From positions 315,126-379,125 of the forward strand of contig BCLD01000006.1 of NCBI GenBank assembly GCA_001600875.1: 64,000 nt of DNA. The letters are read 5' to 3'. The notes beneath the pieces were generated by a model. It had not been told where the DNA came from, did no database searches, and saw nothing but the letters and a program-made list of their open reading frames with translations. The position numbers were made by a program, and so were the translations under genes. This DNA comes from Solicoccozyma terricola. Its lineage: Eukaryota; Basidiomycota; Tremellomycetes; Filobasidiales; Piskurozymaceae. How positions within the stretch are numbered: position 1 is the stretch's first letter; each line of letters begins with the position of its first letter. Shown piece by piece: positions 22,053-36,702 of this stretch.

Positions 22053-23093
22053 CGGGGGGACTGCGGGCGGGGAGTATCTCATCACGATCGCTCACCTCAC
22101 CCATTCAAATTACTCCCAGTCCGAGTCTGATCAGGCACAAGTCCTGGGTGAAGTCTCTGCTGATCAACGAACCAACGTCATTGTGGTTGATTGCGTGACG
22201 ACGTTGTTGGCTCCGTTGATTATCGGACATTCTGTTCAAGGTATGGAAAGCATTTCTTATACACACACACACGCCCCGTCTTCAACGAACCGAACGGCCC
22301 CCCCCCCCCCCGGTACTGACGATTGAAAAGGAGTTGGGCCCGAACAGGGTATTCACAAATGGTTGGATTCATGATGGAACTTGGGTCGATAGTCCGACAA
22401 TACAACCTTCTCTGCCTCGTACGTGTATTTCACTTTTCTCATATGTCCCTCTGACACTGAGTTCTTGGTCCTGGCCCCCCCCCCCCCCCCCCCCCCCGAC
22501 CCCGCACCCCCAGTTAACTCAATCAGTTACTCCATCTATCCCGTCAAATTCAACTTCTTCATTCTCAACAACCACGATCAAACCTTGCCTCGGCACGACA
22601 TTTGCATTGTACACGGATATAACACTCCTTGTTCAAATGACGAGGGATGTGTTTGTCATGGATGAAGAGGAGAAGAATACGGAGAGGAGAGTGGTAGAGG
22701 TTTTGAAATGGAAAGATGGGGTGAGTGTGGTTGGCCGTAAGAGTATTGTGTGGCTGCTTGTAAGAGTATACCTCGCCATGGTCGCGAAGAGTATTTCTCG
22801 CTTCGCTCGCGAAGAGATGAATGCTCACTACGTTCGCCGAGTATTTCTCGCTTCGCTCGCGAAGAGATGAATGCTCACTACGTTCGCCGAGTATTTCTCG
22901 CTTCGCTCGCGAAGAAATGAATGCTCACTACGTTCGCCAAGATTGCTCGCTTCGCTCGCGAAGACATGAATGCTCACTGCGTTCGCCATGAATGCTCACT
23001 ACGTTCGCAAAGCTGATGGGACTTGAACATGTCTGCGAATGATAGCCTGCAGGGACGTGGACGGTGTTTGATACTGTGAGTGAAGTGAAGTGA
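21138..23093 (+). CDS. RAD51 paralogue (RecA-fold recombination mediator, RAD51D/XRCC2-like)
   Basis: RAD51 paralogues help load RAD51 during homologous recombination. The model starts MRLRRLAASLSPEIAALIPP and continues in about eight exons. Visible core motifs are Walker A (VVEVCGSKSVGKS, then LLILHVVLRHVV after an intron), TCTWIDTEGAFSPERAAGIL, IELVTCFEVNEARSVIQTIG, Walker B (TNVIVVDCVTTLLAPLI), GYSQMVGFMMELGSIVRQYN, KPCLGTTFALYTDITLLVQM and RTWTVFDTVSEVK before TGA at 23091-23093. The last intron runs from a GTAAGA donor at 22737 to 23052, which reads GGC C|GG ACG in phase; it is 316 nt and filled by a repeat array. G36 (about 22017-22052) follows the donor at 22001, and C runs sit at about 22303 and 22477. 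The first exon is the least certain part. Assignment to one paralogue is not possible from this alone. Confidence 0.75.
22789..23010. repeat. 50-bp tandem repeat array in the last intron of the RAD51 paralogue
   Basis: A 50-bp unit beginning GAGTATTTCTCGCTTCGCTC starts at 22789, 22839 and 22889, followed by shorter degenerate copies to about 23010. It contains CGCTTCGCTCGCGAAG and GCTCACTACGTTCGCC, the reverse complements of the type A and type B cores of the 7262-7790 array. This is therefore the same repeat family in opposite orientation, again wholly inside an intron. Confidence 0.88.
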
Positions 23094-24480
23094 AGTGGAC
23101 GTCATGGTCCGCACGGGGATTGATGAATGTGGGGTGGGTGTCACCTTGAGAACAGGATGGAATACAATTATTCGACGTTATACCAGACGTGGCGATGAGA
23201 TGAGACGACTTGACGGCCGTTAACGTTGTATCACGACGTGCTATGTATAATAATGACTACTGTTGACTGTTTTCGGCGAGGTTACCGCCGGCAACTGGTC
23301 ACCCACCGCACTAAATCCCTGGAGGCGGGCCACCGTTCCCCCCCCCGTCCCCTCCACCCCCGTGTCCCCGTGTTGTCCCCACCGTGAGAAACCATTCGCC
23401 CCCCTTCTTACTCGCTTTTTCCGTTTTGGCTCAATCCGGGGCAACTCCCCCTTCCCCCCCTCCCCCACCCCATCCATCAACAACATCCCTCGCTCCCTCG
23501 TTGAAAATATCCATCCCCCCCCTCACGTCATATTCAACCAAACACGGTTATCACCGTACCATCACAAACCAACGAATGGAACATATCCAACTCGTTTGAT
23601 CACTACACCTCACACATTGTAACCCCCCCACCCCGCCGTCGTCGCACCAATCTTACGGGCAAACCACACCACCGAACCAACAACAAACAACACGGGGCAA
23701 TTTTTTTTCTCTCTTGACAGCGCGATTCTTTTCTTGCCACCGTTTCGATAACCCACGAAGACCCATTTTTCCCTCTTGTCAAGCTCCTTTTTTAGGGAGG
23801 AAAACAAACATTCTTCAACACCGATCTTGCACCATCTAGTAGGACTATTATAAACTGCCGCACGGTCTTGGATTAATAGGGAGAGAAAGGAAAGGAAAAA
23901 AAAAAAGGTGAGTGGTCGGGGATACGAGATTTGGGGGTTTGGGTAAAGACGAATGAATAGGAGAAAGCAAAAGAAAAAAAATTCTGGGGATTGCGGGGGG
24001 ATCCAGGTTGGAGATGGGAAAATGAAAACCGTGTTGTTTGGTTTTGTTTTTTTTCCCCTTCCCTCGAATTCCTCGGACGGTTGAGGTAGGGAGGATGAAG
24101 ATATTGGGATACCTTATCTATCCACACCTTGCAAAGATATGATGTACAGGTGGTACTCGGTGTCATGGCGCTCGGGTCTCCCAGGTGGTGACGACGGATC
24201 ATGTTCCGTGGGGTTTTCCCTTGAGCCAGAGCCAGTTCCAAAAATTGCAAGGAGTCTGTCGGAACAGTTACTGCGTGAGATATCGGCGTTGTGCTTTCTC
24301 CGAACATCGATAAATAACAAAAATAATAAAACGGGTCCGTCGACTGGCTTGCATATGCGGGAGATGTCAGGGTTGTGGTTAGTTTGACATTATGGGGATA
24401 ACGAAAACTGACGCGATATACCAAAAAAAAAAAAGAAAACTTCTTCTTTTTCTCCAGTTTCACGACACTTAACTCCCTAG
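23094..24480. other. Long upstream region of the Mig1-like gene
   Basis: About 1.4 kb without a recognised complete gene. From about 23330 to 23830 the plus strand is very C/T- and C/A-rich, as in a long transcribed leader. From 23880 to 24480 there are A runs and a stretch ending CTTAACTCCCTAG that looks like an intron 3' end. The first coding exon of the Mig1-like gene probably lies somewhere here, but no ATG joined in phase by a good donor could be fixed. The open frames of about 80-120 codons here are not convincing. Confidence 0.4.
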
Positions 24481-27862
<3,382 letters not shown>

Positions 27863-28047
27863 GAAATTTCCTAATATCAAATAGATGCGAAAAGAGTGGC
27901 AATGTATTGTGGGGACGGTTTGGATAGTAATATGCCATGTTTGACCTCTGTCTTTGTTTCTCATCTTCCTTTTGTTCTCCTTTTCCCCCTGTATGTTTAC
28001 ATATGCTTATAGAGATGTCTTTGATCCCTGAAGAACAAAAGTTGGTT

Positions 28048-29236
28048 TCATTTCCCGTCTGCCGACAGAGTGTGCGGGGAACCTCCACCAGGTATTAGGT
28101 GCAGAGGAGAGGGTTCGCGATGTCTAGGATGAAGGGGTTGCGGTGTGAGAGATGTTGTTGATGGCGGAGGGATGCGATGGAGAAGTCCGTAGCTGGTGGG
28201 CATCCAAAGAAAGCCATCAGTTTGGCTCTGGGAAGAACAAAATGGAGGGTGTACACACCCGACACCACAACCGAGGAGACCTTCACCACCCCACTGTCTA
28301 TTCGGCACCAGCACGATCTCTCTTAAATTACTGTGAAGACGGATGCCAGTCAATGGCAGTCACTTCTGGTGTGGGTGTTCTGACAACTCACTCTAGATCC
28401 GAAGAATAAACAAACAGTCTCAACGGTTTATCCAAGTGCTGTTTTTGCGATTCGTATCAGCGAGATTGTTTCCTTGCCTTGGCAGTCGCCGACCTCACCT
28501 CCTCTACGAGGTCATAGAAATCACTCTCAGAGTAGAGAGGCCCTTCGGAATATCCAATGATGTAGTCGCCGTATGGGACAAGACCTGGATGGGAGTGTTA
28601 GCTGGGTGGTGGATGAAGACCGTGTTGTATGCGCTCGGACAAACCTGCACTCTGCGAAAGGCAAGAGCAGAGAGATGAGTGCTCAGTCAACCAGCGCTCC
28701 AAACCACCCCCAACCACTCACCTCCGCTGGACTCCCTTCAAGAACCTCTAAAATATGCCAGACCTGTGACAAGGCCTCTGCAGGATCGCATAGTTTCAGC
28801 GAGAGTCCGAGTAACGACGGGCCAAGACGTGTGGATGAAGATGAGGACTGCCACTGGCGTGATGGAGTGATGGTGATGTCTGCGTGCGATGGAATTGTCA
28901 GTTGTACGCCCACCCACACTGATGTCGAGTCCTTCGGGACTCACATCGGATTCTCTGAACCTTTGAGTTGTACACCTGCAACCCGATTTCCCTCCCTTCA
29001 TGCTCTTCCAACACCCTGGCCAGCTCATCCGGCTCCAGACTCAGTCCTACCGGCTCTTCGTAGATCTGCTGACCACCTGGTCCCGCCGTTGACCGGAGAA
29101 GCTCGACGCCGACAAGGTAATCGAAGAACGGTTGGATTCCGGCATCGTATGCGGGAGAGTCTTCCTGGACGCGAAGACAGTGGAGAGCGGTACGGGGGAA
29201 CGGGATGGTGTTGTTGGAAGAGGAGCCTTGTCCCAT
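28048..29236 (-). CDS. GRH1: GRASP-family Golgi reassembly stacking protein (Grh1)
   Basis: GRASPs tether Golgi/ER-exit membranes and take part in unconventional secretion. The start at 29236 gives MGQGSSSN, with Gly2 and Ser6, an N-myristoylation-type start as in animal GRASPs. Two PDZ-like domains follow in about seven exons. The first reads [48 protein letters not shown] and [13 protein letters not shown]. The second reads [45 protein letters not shown] | [37 protein letters not shown] and YGLLHRIPP. The short C-terminal tail ends in TGA at 28048-28050. The [20 protein letters not shown] block is the family signature. It is divergent from RAD18 across 221 bp. Confidence 0.9.
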
Positions 29237-29457
29237 GATGGTGGTGGTGATGGTGAGGTCGCTGTCTCTGCTGTCGCTGCTGTCTCTGCTGCTCGATGAT
29301 GTTGAACGTCGTCGGTGACGAATGACGCGTGAGACGATCACGATGAGCTCGAGCAGCTTGAGCAGCTGGAGCCGGAATGATATGATATGATATGACGATA
29401 TCCAACATCCATCCCGTCTGGCTTCATCTCGCATCCACACCGGCACTCACCACAGCC

Positions 29458-29819
29458 ATGTCCTCCAATGCTATCGCAGGACCATCCTCCCCAGCTCGGT
29501 TCCAAACATCGACCCTCATCCGTCTCGATGCTGCAACCGAGTGTCCGATCTGCAAGAGTTCATACTCGTCGCCTGTTTCCATCGGATGTGGTCACTCGTT
29601 CTGCTCGAGAGTAGGTGTGATGCGGAGATTCGTGGTAGGAAGCTTAGCCAGCTGATGAGTAGTAACCCCCAACAAGTGTATCCGGGACGCTCTCCCAGTA
29701 CATAAGCGATGTCCTTCATGCAATGAGCCAGCAAAGGAGGGAGACATACGTAGAAATCGAGCGTTGGAAGAGATCGTTGATGCGTGGCAGGCAGCGAGGT
29801 GAGCATACCGTGGCTCTTG

Positions 29820-29908
<89 letters not shown>

Positions 29909-30970
29909 GCTCACTTGAGCGACATCCAGACCCGATATCATCAACCTCAACACAAAACCACGACCCAGCCTCAAACGCAAACCCACCTCTGCACACTCCG
30001 ACGGTCTCGTATCCATTCGTCGCCGCACTGCGCACAAGTCTCGCTCACCATCCAAGAATGCAAAAGATGCGGGAGGCGAGGAGGATTCTCCGATAGAGAT
30101 TGGAGAAAGCAGCGAGCACGGAGAGGAGGCGATGCTTGTGGAGTCTGAAGAGGAGGAAGAGGAGATCGAGTTGTTGGAAGAGCCGCCAGATTCGAGTGGG
30201 TCGTTTTCACGTCTCCAATTGCCTGGCATGAAGTCCTAACTCCGACATTTCAGACAAAGTACAGTGTCCCGTCTGCACGCAACTCGTTCCTATAGAAAGC
30301 GTCAATGCCCATCTGGATAGAGGCTGTAAAGACCCTCCGACGCAAGATGCCAAGAAAGATTGGAAGAAATTGTTCGGAGGGATGGCAGGCGGGAATAAGT
30401 GAGGTTTGGCGGCCCGTCCTTGTCAACCCGTCTAACCTTGGGGTTTCCTTCCCAGTGACGACTTGTCGAAACTGAAAAGAATCTCGAAACCAAACTATAA
30501 CCTCGCCAAGGAGAAGGAGCTTCGTTCTATGCTTGATGATCATCGTTTATCAAATGTCGGTGACAAGTCTGCGTTGACTGAGAGGCTGCAGTTGTGGATC
30601 TCTTTGTACAAGTAGGTCGGGTCGAGCTAGGGGGTGGAGTTTTTTCTTCTTCTGCTTGCTAACCCTCGTGTCCAGCTCCAACCTCGACTCCTCCCACCCT
30701 AAACCCATACATGCACTCCGCATCGAGCTCGACAAGCAGGAAAGGGCAAGGACTAGGGACCGCAAAGACGCCAAAGCAGCGAAAGAGCAGTTTACAGCCA
30801 CTGGAATACAGGAGAATGCGGTGAGTCTGTCTGGCAGGACAAAGTCCGCTCAATTTCGTCAACCGCTCATTGATTTCGCGCAGGAGGACGACGATGCCAT
30901 TTTCAGGAGGTTGACAGCGGATATTGTGGCGAGGAAGGAAAGGGCAGCGGAACAAGCGGCCAGGTCATGA
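29458..30970 (+). CDS. RAD18: RAD18-type E3 ubiquitin ligase (PCNA ubiquitination)
   Basis: Rad18 with Rad6 mono-ubiquitinates PCNA at stalled forks and opens translesion synthesis. The start at 29458 gives MSSNAIAGPSSPARFQTSTL. The RING follows: TECPICKSSYSSPVSIGCGH, SFCSR | CIRDALPVHKRCPSCNEPA. An acidic Ser/Glu linker precedes a UBZ4-type finger (KVQCPVCTQLVPIESVNAHL, DRGC) and a SAP-like motif (ELRSMLDDHRLSNVGDKSAL, TERLQLWISLYN), then the C-terminal helix DDDAIFRRLTADIVARKERA. RING, UBZ and SAP in this order is diagnostic. Stop TGA is at 30968-30970. The intron after residue WQAAR contains a long (CT)n tract. Confidence 0.92.
29822..29907. repeat. (CT)n microsatellite in RAD18 intron
   Basis: An almost pure CT dinucleotide run of about 86 nt lies inside a RAD18 intron, 25-30 nt before the acceptor CATCCAG. 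In the sense strand it is pyrimidine and could act as an oversized polypyrimidine tract. Confidence 0.93.
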
Positions 30971-31068
30971 GCTTGTTTACTGTCCGATGCATTATAATTC
31001 AACGCAAAATCCTTCGGTGATCAAGGGGGGTACAACGTCGCTACCTATACACATGCCCTCCGTCGAAC

Positions 31069-32609
31069 TCAAACCGATGAACCAAGGGGTTTACTTCCGA
31101 ATACGTCGTCATTCTCCCTCCCCTCAATGGATTCACGAGGGACCTCTAGTCCCGGGCTCATCAGCCTTTGTACACTTGCCGGACCGGGTGCTTTACCGTG
31201 ACTGGACGGTAATGGAGAGACGCTGGAGTCCGATCCCCACGTCGCCGGAATAGCTCGTGTGGGTCCTGGGGATTCCGCCGGCATCGCTGTCGACGAAATA
31301 GCGATCGACAGCTCTGAAGCACGACTAGCTGCTCTAGGACGTTGAGCTCGACCACCGGTTCCACCCAGGGAGTAAATGGATACAGTCTCGCTTGCTGACG
31401 TCCTTGCCCGTGGGCGGGTTAAAATCGGGCTTGACCCTGGTGGCAATTGAGGAGCGAGCATACCTGATCCATTGGCAACGATGCTCGGTCGCCTTCTGGA
31501 TCCCGGAGTTGAAGGTGGTAACGCTGAGCTGCCGAGACCGGGGGACGCAGAATTGGTTCTGTTCCCAATTTGGCTTTGCTTTTCTATATCGTTTGGCTGG
31601 TCCACCACCACGAGATTGTGTTCCGATTGAGAACCAAGGGCGAGGATTGCTATCAGTGGATTGGTCAGGATTCCAAGAATGAATCCGTATACAAGTTTGA
31701 TAACTTCGGGTGCCCATTTGTTTCCCATGTTGCCATTTCCATAGATCGGCCCACTTTGAGGACAGAGCAAAGTCGGTAAATGCCTTTGTGAAAAGTGTAT
31801 GCTACAAGATACAAACTCACAGGATAACGATTGCCAAACACCACAGAGGTAGGCCGAACACCACGCCAATCGCCAAACCTTGCACCACGGTCCAGACCAG
31901 CCTCTTCAGGAACACTTTAGGACCATGCCAGTCCAGTAGCATATTGTTCTCCGTTCCCTCGAAGACGAATCTGACCAGCGCTTTGCAAAAATTTGCAAAT
32001 GTGCGTTGGTGTCTCTCGTCAGATAGAGAAGACGGATCGCTTGTCTTTTCAGACGGCGAGGATGTGCGAACCAAGGGTAGGTAAGTAGTCGGTTCGGGAA
32101 GGTGTGACGTGTGTGGGTAGACGAAAGGAAGAGGTTTAATAGCAGAATAGTGGATATCCGTGTGGACGAGGGTGGAAGTTATGATCATCTTGGCACGGGC
32201 AGAGAGCGGTCAGGTCTGAAGATCGCATGCTGTTATGGAACTTGCTACTCACCGACAAGGCGCATTGTATCAGAGGGGTAACTCCAAGGTCTATCGTGGA
32301 GACATCAGTTACTCGGCAGGTGGTTGTGCTTGTCCATTCATGATGATTGAAAGCTCACCTCCGGCGATCGTGTTCTGATTGTCCAACCGGATCGGAGTGA
32401 ATTAGCATTCAGTAACAGGTACAGGTCTACAAAGCACTCACTTTGGAGAACACCCACATCGTTACAACTTCTTGCGAATGATACATGGCATAGGCGATTC
32501 CAAAGTTCGCACCGCCGTCAACTACACCCGCGATCAGACATTGGGCGCCAGCGAGATAGAGCCATTGACGAGGGGTGAGCGGTAGGGGCAGCGGCAAGAA
32601 AACGTTCAT
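31069..32609 (-). CDS. Uncharacterised fungal multi-pass membrane protein
   Basis: I do not recognise a named family with confidence. The start at 32609 gives MNVFLPLPLPLTPRQWLYLA, and the frame continues over about five exons. Hydrophobic segments are LYLAGAQCLIAGVVDGGANF, a second in YHSQEVVTMWVFSK | NTIAGD, PLIQCALSMIITSTLV, VWTVVQGLAIGVVFGLPLW with CLAIVIL, and VIKLVYGFILGILTNPLIAI, so about four to five membrane spans. The hydrophilic loop (PTTYLPLVRTSSPSEKTSDP) and the C-terminal 190 residues are Ser/Pro/Arg-rich (RRRPSIVANGSG; RPRARTSASETVS) and look disordered and phosphorylatable. Stop TGA is at 31069-31071, convergent with RAD18 and only 98 bp away. A further open stretch upstream of 32609 is taken as leader. 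Confidence 0.65.
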
Positions 32610-32829
32610 AGTGTGTATGGCAACGAGCCTGATGATTGAGATGGGATGATGTGCTCTTCGCCAACGATGCTGACCTGGTCCCGATGAGACGACGACGTCG
32701 TCGACGTCTACGTCGACTCGGGAAAAAATAAATACTACTGAGACAAAAATAAACTCAGGTACCAATCGTAAACAACAGCATCGAGCTCCCAACGAATGGT
32801 ATACAACTAACAGTCGGTTTCAGCGGTCT

Positions 32830-34108
32830 CTACCCAGCGATCTTGCACCGATCAGCCGTGAGCAGAGACGCATCAGGATTTCCCCACCAGTATGGAAAGT
32901 CGGCACCTTTGCCAGCCGCCCCGAAAACCGCAAAGTTGAGGATGAAGTAGATAACAGAAGAGCCACCATCCAAAGCTGCACTAAGCAGATAGTTGTACTG
33001 GGATTCCCGCCGCCAAGTACTGATGTCAGCTGTGCTTCGTGGTAGATGGGGGTACGCTTCTCTCACCTTGATAAACCAACGAGGGCGCCTTGTACAAGCC
33101 CACCATTGGGAAGAGACATACCGATGACGAATCCGGGCCACTACATTCCATTCACAGCGTACGGCAACCAACCCATATAGTTCGTGATGATGGGGATATT
33201 GAGGTAGCTCCAGATACGTTGTTGTGGAAAGAGCTTATGCATGACCCAGAACCGGATAGGAGCAGCGAGCCCTATTCCCAACGCCGCAGGAATGAACCAG
33301 TAAGGTCCCCCAGCTGCGTAGAGCTCTTTGCCGAGAGCACCCCATGTCAGAGCGCTAGAGTTGGTGGATTGGAGGTTCCATCCAGCCTGCAAGCATCCGA
33401 TTGGCTCAGTACCACAGTATAGGAGAGAGAGGACTAATGATACACTCACCCAAATACGGAAGGAAGTTCAGCGAGTTTCAGGTTGACTCTGGTGATGCTC
33501 TCACCATACCTGAAAAAGAGCTAAAACTGTGGCTCCCTGGGGCTGTCACAGCAACGTGATTAAGATGTGTATAACTCCCTAGTAATCTGTAGGAATGCCC
33601 CCCCCCCCCCCGACTTTGAAATACTATATCTCCGACAACACACTACCAAACGATGCGAGACCAGAACCCAGGAAGAAGACTCGGAAGGTCAAAGCAGGCA
33701 TCGAGGGATCGTCTTGGTTGTTGAAATGCGCGTTTGAAGCATCAATATGCGTAGCCTCTGCGGGTTATGAACGTTTGACCAACCTAACAATGACTGCACC
33801 GATATCGGCGGCATCCTTTACGACTATGGAAGCGAACTCATCTTCCCGCGAATCCCTTTCGCCACCTTCCACGTCGTAGACATTGACAGAGGTCTCGCCG
33901 GCGAATTTGCTCCTTCTTTTTCATCAGACGCCTTACTGGCACTGTCTGTCATTTGAGAAAGCTCGTGCTCGTGCACCGGGGCAATACCGGTGCTTCTCAG
34001 CTCCTCCAAAGGAAGCATGAACTTGTCCCTGAATCTTCTCATCGCCATCGTAGAGGGTTGGTATCGAGCGATGTCGTTTGGCCTGGATGAAAGAAGCCTG
34101 GAATCCAA
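32830..34108 (-). pseudogene. Degenerate OPT-family oligopeptide transporter
   Basis: Remains of an OPT transporter. The N-terminal part shows EATHIDASNAHFNNQDDPSM, PALTFRVFFLGSGLASFGSV and LSEI, then an in-frame TAG before YFK (about 33620-33640). The C-terminal part shows GWNLQSTNSSALTWGALGKE, GGPYWFIPAALGIGLAAPIR, the family-like WSYLNIPIITNYMGWLPYAV, RRPRWFIK | YNYLLSAALDGG, IYFILNFAVFGAAGKG and a terminal WWGNPDASL. Between them, several hundred residues that intact OPT proteins have (most of the membrane core) are missing. The NGM-WPGFVIG segment contains another in-frame TAG, and the reading frame shifts before RRPRWFIK. A C14 run at 33599-33612 interrupts the N-terminal part. The upstream open frame to 34108 (MDSRLLSSRPNDIARYQP) may be its original start. 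Undetected introns could explain one stop but not all lesions. Confidence 0.72.
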
Positions 34109-34529
34109 AGGTGTTGGAGGCTCTTTCTTTATGCGAACAAGGGCTGCAACTCAGCTAGCACAGAACTACCTATGGCTTATCACGCCCCAGCACGCCAAAC
34201 ACTTGGCCATTCGATGCTCGAATTGCTTGAGCAAGCGAAAGGCGTCGGTGACAGCGACGGTCCACGGCGGTTCTCTGGTGATATTTGGGCGCTGATAGGG
34301 AACGCGCTTGGGTGGCGGGATTCTCGTATCTGTCTGCTTGTTGAAGCGACCATCACGGCCGTCTTCCACCAATTAGGCTGCATCCTTCACTAAGGAACAG
34401 CTGATTGTCGGTGCTAGTCCGATAATGCTAACACCGCATGGTGCCCATTCACGAATAAGGGAATGTCAAATTGCAGATAGGACGGAAGAGACCGGTACCC
34501 GATGGACTGACAATAACTATCTCCGGCAT
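34109..34529. other. Spacer OPT pseudogene / DAO gene
   Basis: About 420 bp between the apparent OPT 5' end and the DAO stop codon. No gene was recognised. Short open frames on both strands show no family features. Confidence 0.45.
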
Positions 34530-36702
34530 TCAACATACAATGCAGCTCCAGCCCTTCCCGCGCTGCTCGCCTTTCTTCAAGGTCCCTTCGGCTTCTTTGC
34601 TGTCCGCTTGATTGTCTATCTCGACTTTCACCGCCCCGACACTTTTCGTAGGCTTGGCACTGGTAGCAGTGCAGTGCGTCTTGCTCGGATTGAACCAGTC
34701 GACCCCTTGCAGACCTTTCTCCACCCGAGCGACACGGTCGAAACGAGCTTGGGTGATTTCAAACGCACGAGGAAGGAGGCATCCGTCCCAATGACCTGTT
34801 TGCAGCTGCTTGGACAGTGCTCGGGCAACGGAGAAGATTCGAGACTAGGTCGACAAGGAACAGAGTCAGCATCTTGATGGCAGAGAGGTAGCGGCTGAGC
34901 TGAAAGCGTGCGTACCTGACCATGTCCGTGGAAGCTGTGAAAGGATGGGCGACACCATCTCAGCGTCTTTCCAACGGCGGAAAAAGCATTGAATCACTCA
35001 CCCTGCAGCAATAAACATGCCCTTCTGCTCTGGTATTTCCCCCACGACCGGAAGAAAATCCTTGACCGCACTGAGTATGCCTGACCAGACTCTCGTACAT
35101 CCTTCACCATATCCCTCCTTGCCCCAACCCTTGAAATGAGCTGGGCAATAGTCGGCAAGGACTGTGAATGACAAGTTCCATCTCAGTATGATCTCTCCAA
35201 CGGGACAATGGAGGGAATTGACTTACTCTTTGTCCACTCGTCGACTACGAAACTATCGTCCTCGTTCCCAAGCTTGGCAAGCGTACCTCTTCGCTCCATT
35301 TCCTCTGTCCCACCGCCTAAAACCATGCCTCCCATAGGTGTCTGGATAAGGTACCATTCCTCGGGCATGTTGTAAGTATGCTGAAGCGACTTGGAGCCAG
35401 AATATGTTTCCGGAGGGGTGATAAGCGCGCACTGTCGAAAGCGGGGTTGGATACTGCGTGGCCTTGCTTGTTAGCATAAAGTGAGCAGAATCTATAGATG
35501 GTCCTTACTGTGAATGCATCGGATGTTCCTTGGGGAAAAAGTTCTGACTATGCGCGTTTGTGCACAAAACGACTCGATTGGCTATGATGGAGCCTTTCCT
35601 AGTCTTGATCGTCCATCTATCCTCCTTGACACCTGATAGTTTTGAACTGTGCGGGGACATAGAATCGACGGGTGTCCAGGAGAATAGTTGGAAGTCTGAG
35701 TGTGAGGAGGCGAGAGCCGTCTGCATGAGTGAGGTGCAGAGCTTGTGGCTATTTGCGGATGTCAGCTTTCCAGCGCAATCTCCCATCAAACGTTGCGATA
35801 CACTTACGAATGAACAGAACCGGCAGGTCGAAGCTGGATCGACTCGACAGTGTTGAAGCGAGATATCTAATGTTCGTCGTAGGCGTCAATGTTAGAGGAT
35901 GTCCTTGTGAGTGTAGAAGGTGACGTACTCTCTGCGCCTCCTCCTTGTCCGTAATCAGCTTAGTGTCGTGGCTGCTCGTGTATCCATATTTCTGCCTCGC
36001 GTCTAACCATCCGTTGTATTGTTGCTGTGCCACCACAGCCTCCGCTTTGGTTTCGTGGACTGAAGAGAGTTTACGACATAAAGCCTCTTACTCGAAAGAT
36101 GGTATCACGCCGGCACTCACTCTCCACGAGCTCACCCCTCCAAAGATCGGCATCGAGTTCCTCCTTGTGTATGATATGGCATATGAGCTCAAGGTTGTCC
36201 CTCTCAGCTTGGATCACATGCACGGCTTCCTTGGGGTCAAGTCCAGCTCCGTGGGGAAGCGGCTTGAGGAGGTTGTAATACGATTCGGACGTGGCTGGAC
36301 CCAGACTGGCGATGGAGAATGATCAGAAATGTGTTCCCAACAGAGAAGGACGGCTGGCAGTACCTACTGGCCACCGTTTCGACCGGCTGCAGGACGGAGC
36401 ACACAGAAAAAGTCAGCAAGATGCCAAAGTCTTTACGCGGTCTTTTGTCTTCGACACTTACAAGCCCCGCTCGCTACGTCCTTGGCCTCAAGCAGCACCA
36501 CCCGCTTTCCCGCTCCTTCAGCACCGGCCCTGGTCAAGAAATAAGCGAGCGAAGCACCCATCGTCCCACCGCCGACGATGACAATGTCTGCGGTGTCTGG
36601 AAGAACGGCATCTGCACCATGTCCGTATAGGGAGGTGCTGCCTCGATTCGTTGCCTGCCAGTGGGAGGTGGAGGAGATGAAGGGCTGCGGGAATGTAGAC
36701 AT
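34530..36702 (-). CDS. FAD-dependent oxidoreductase of the DAO (D-amino-acid/sarcosine oxidase-like) family
   Basis: A flavoenzyme that probably oxidises an amine or amino-acid substrate. The start at 36702 leads to the FAD-binding Rossmann motif ADIVIVGGGTMGASLAYFL (GxGxxG) and KRVVLLEAKDVASGA. Small exons then rebuild ASGRNGGHLGPATSESYYNL, the conserved ASGxxGG(H) element of DAO proteins. Later blocks are ICHIIHKEELDADLWRGEL, AQQQYNGWLDARQKYGY, KLTSANSHKLCTSLMQTALA, IANRVVLCTNAHSQNFFP, LITPPETYSGSKSLQHTYNM, PEEWYLIQTPMGGMVLGGGT, TRVWSGILSAVKDFLPVVGE and GMFIAAGFHGHGMARI, the usual C-terminal FAD/substrate block, with a tail ending at 34530. No lesion was found across about nine exons. The neighbours (OPT remnant on one side, agmatinase remnant on the other) suggest nitrogen-compound catabolism; the substrate is unknown. 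Confidence 0.8.

Noticed and set aside
23263..23622. 119-codon open frame upstream of the Mig1-like gene
   Set aside because: Pro/Thr/Ser composition follows from the C-rich strand; more likely part of a long leader.
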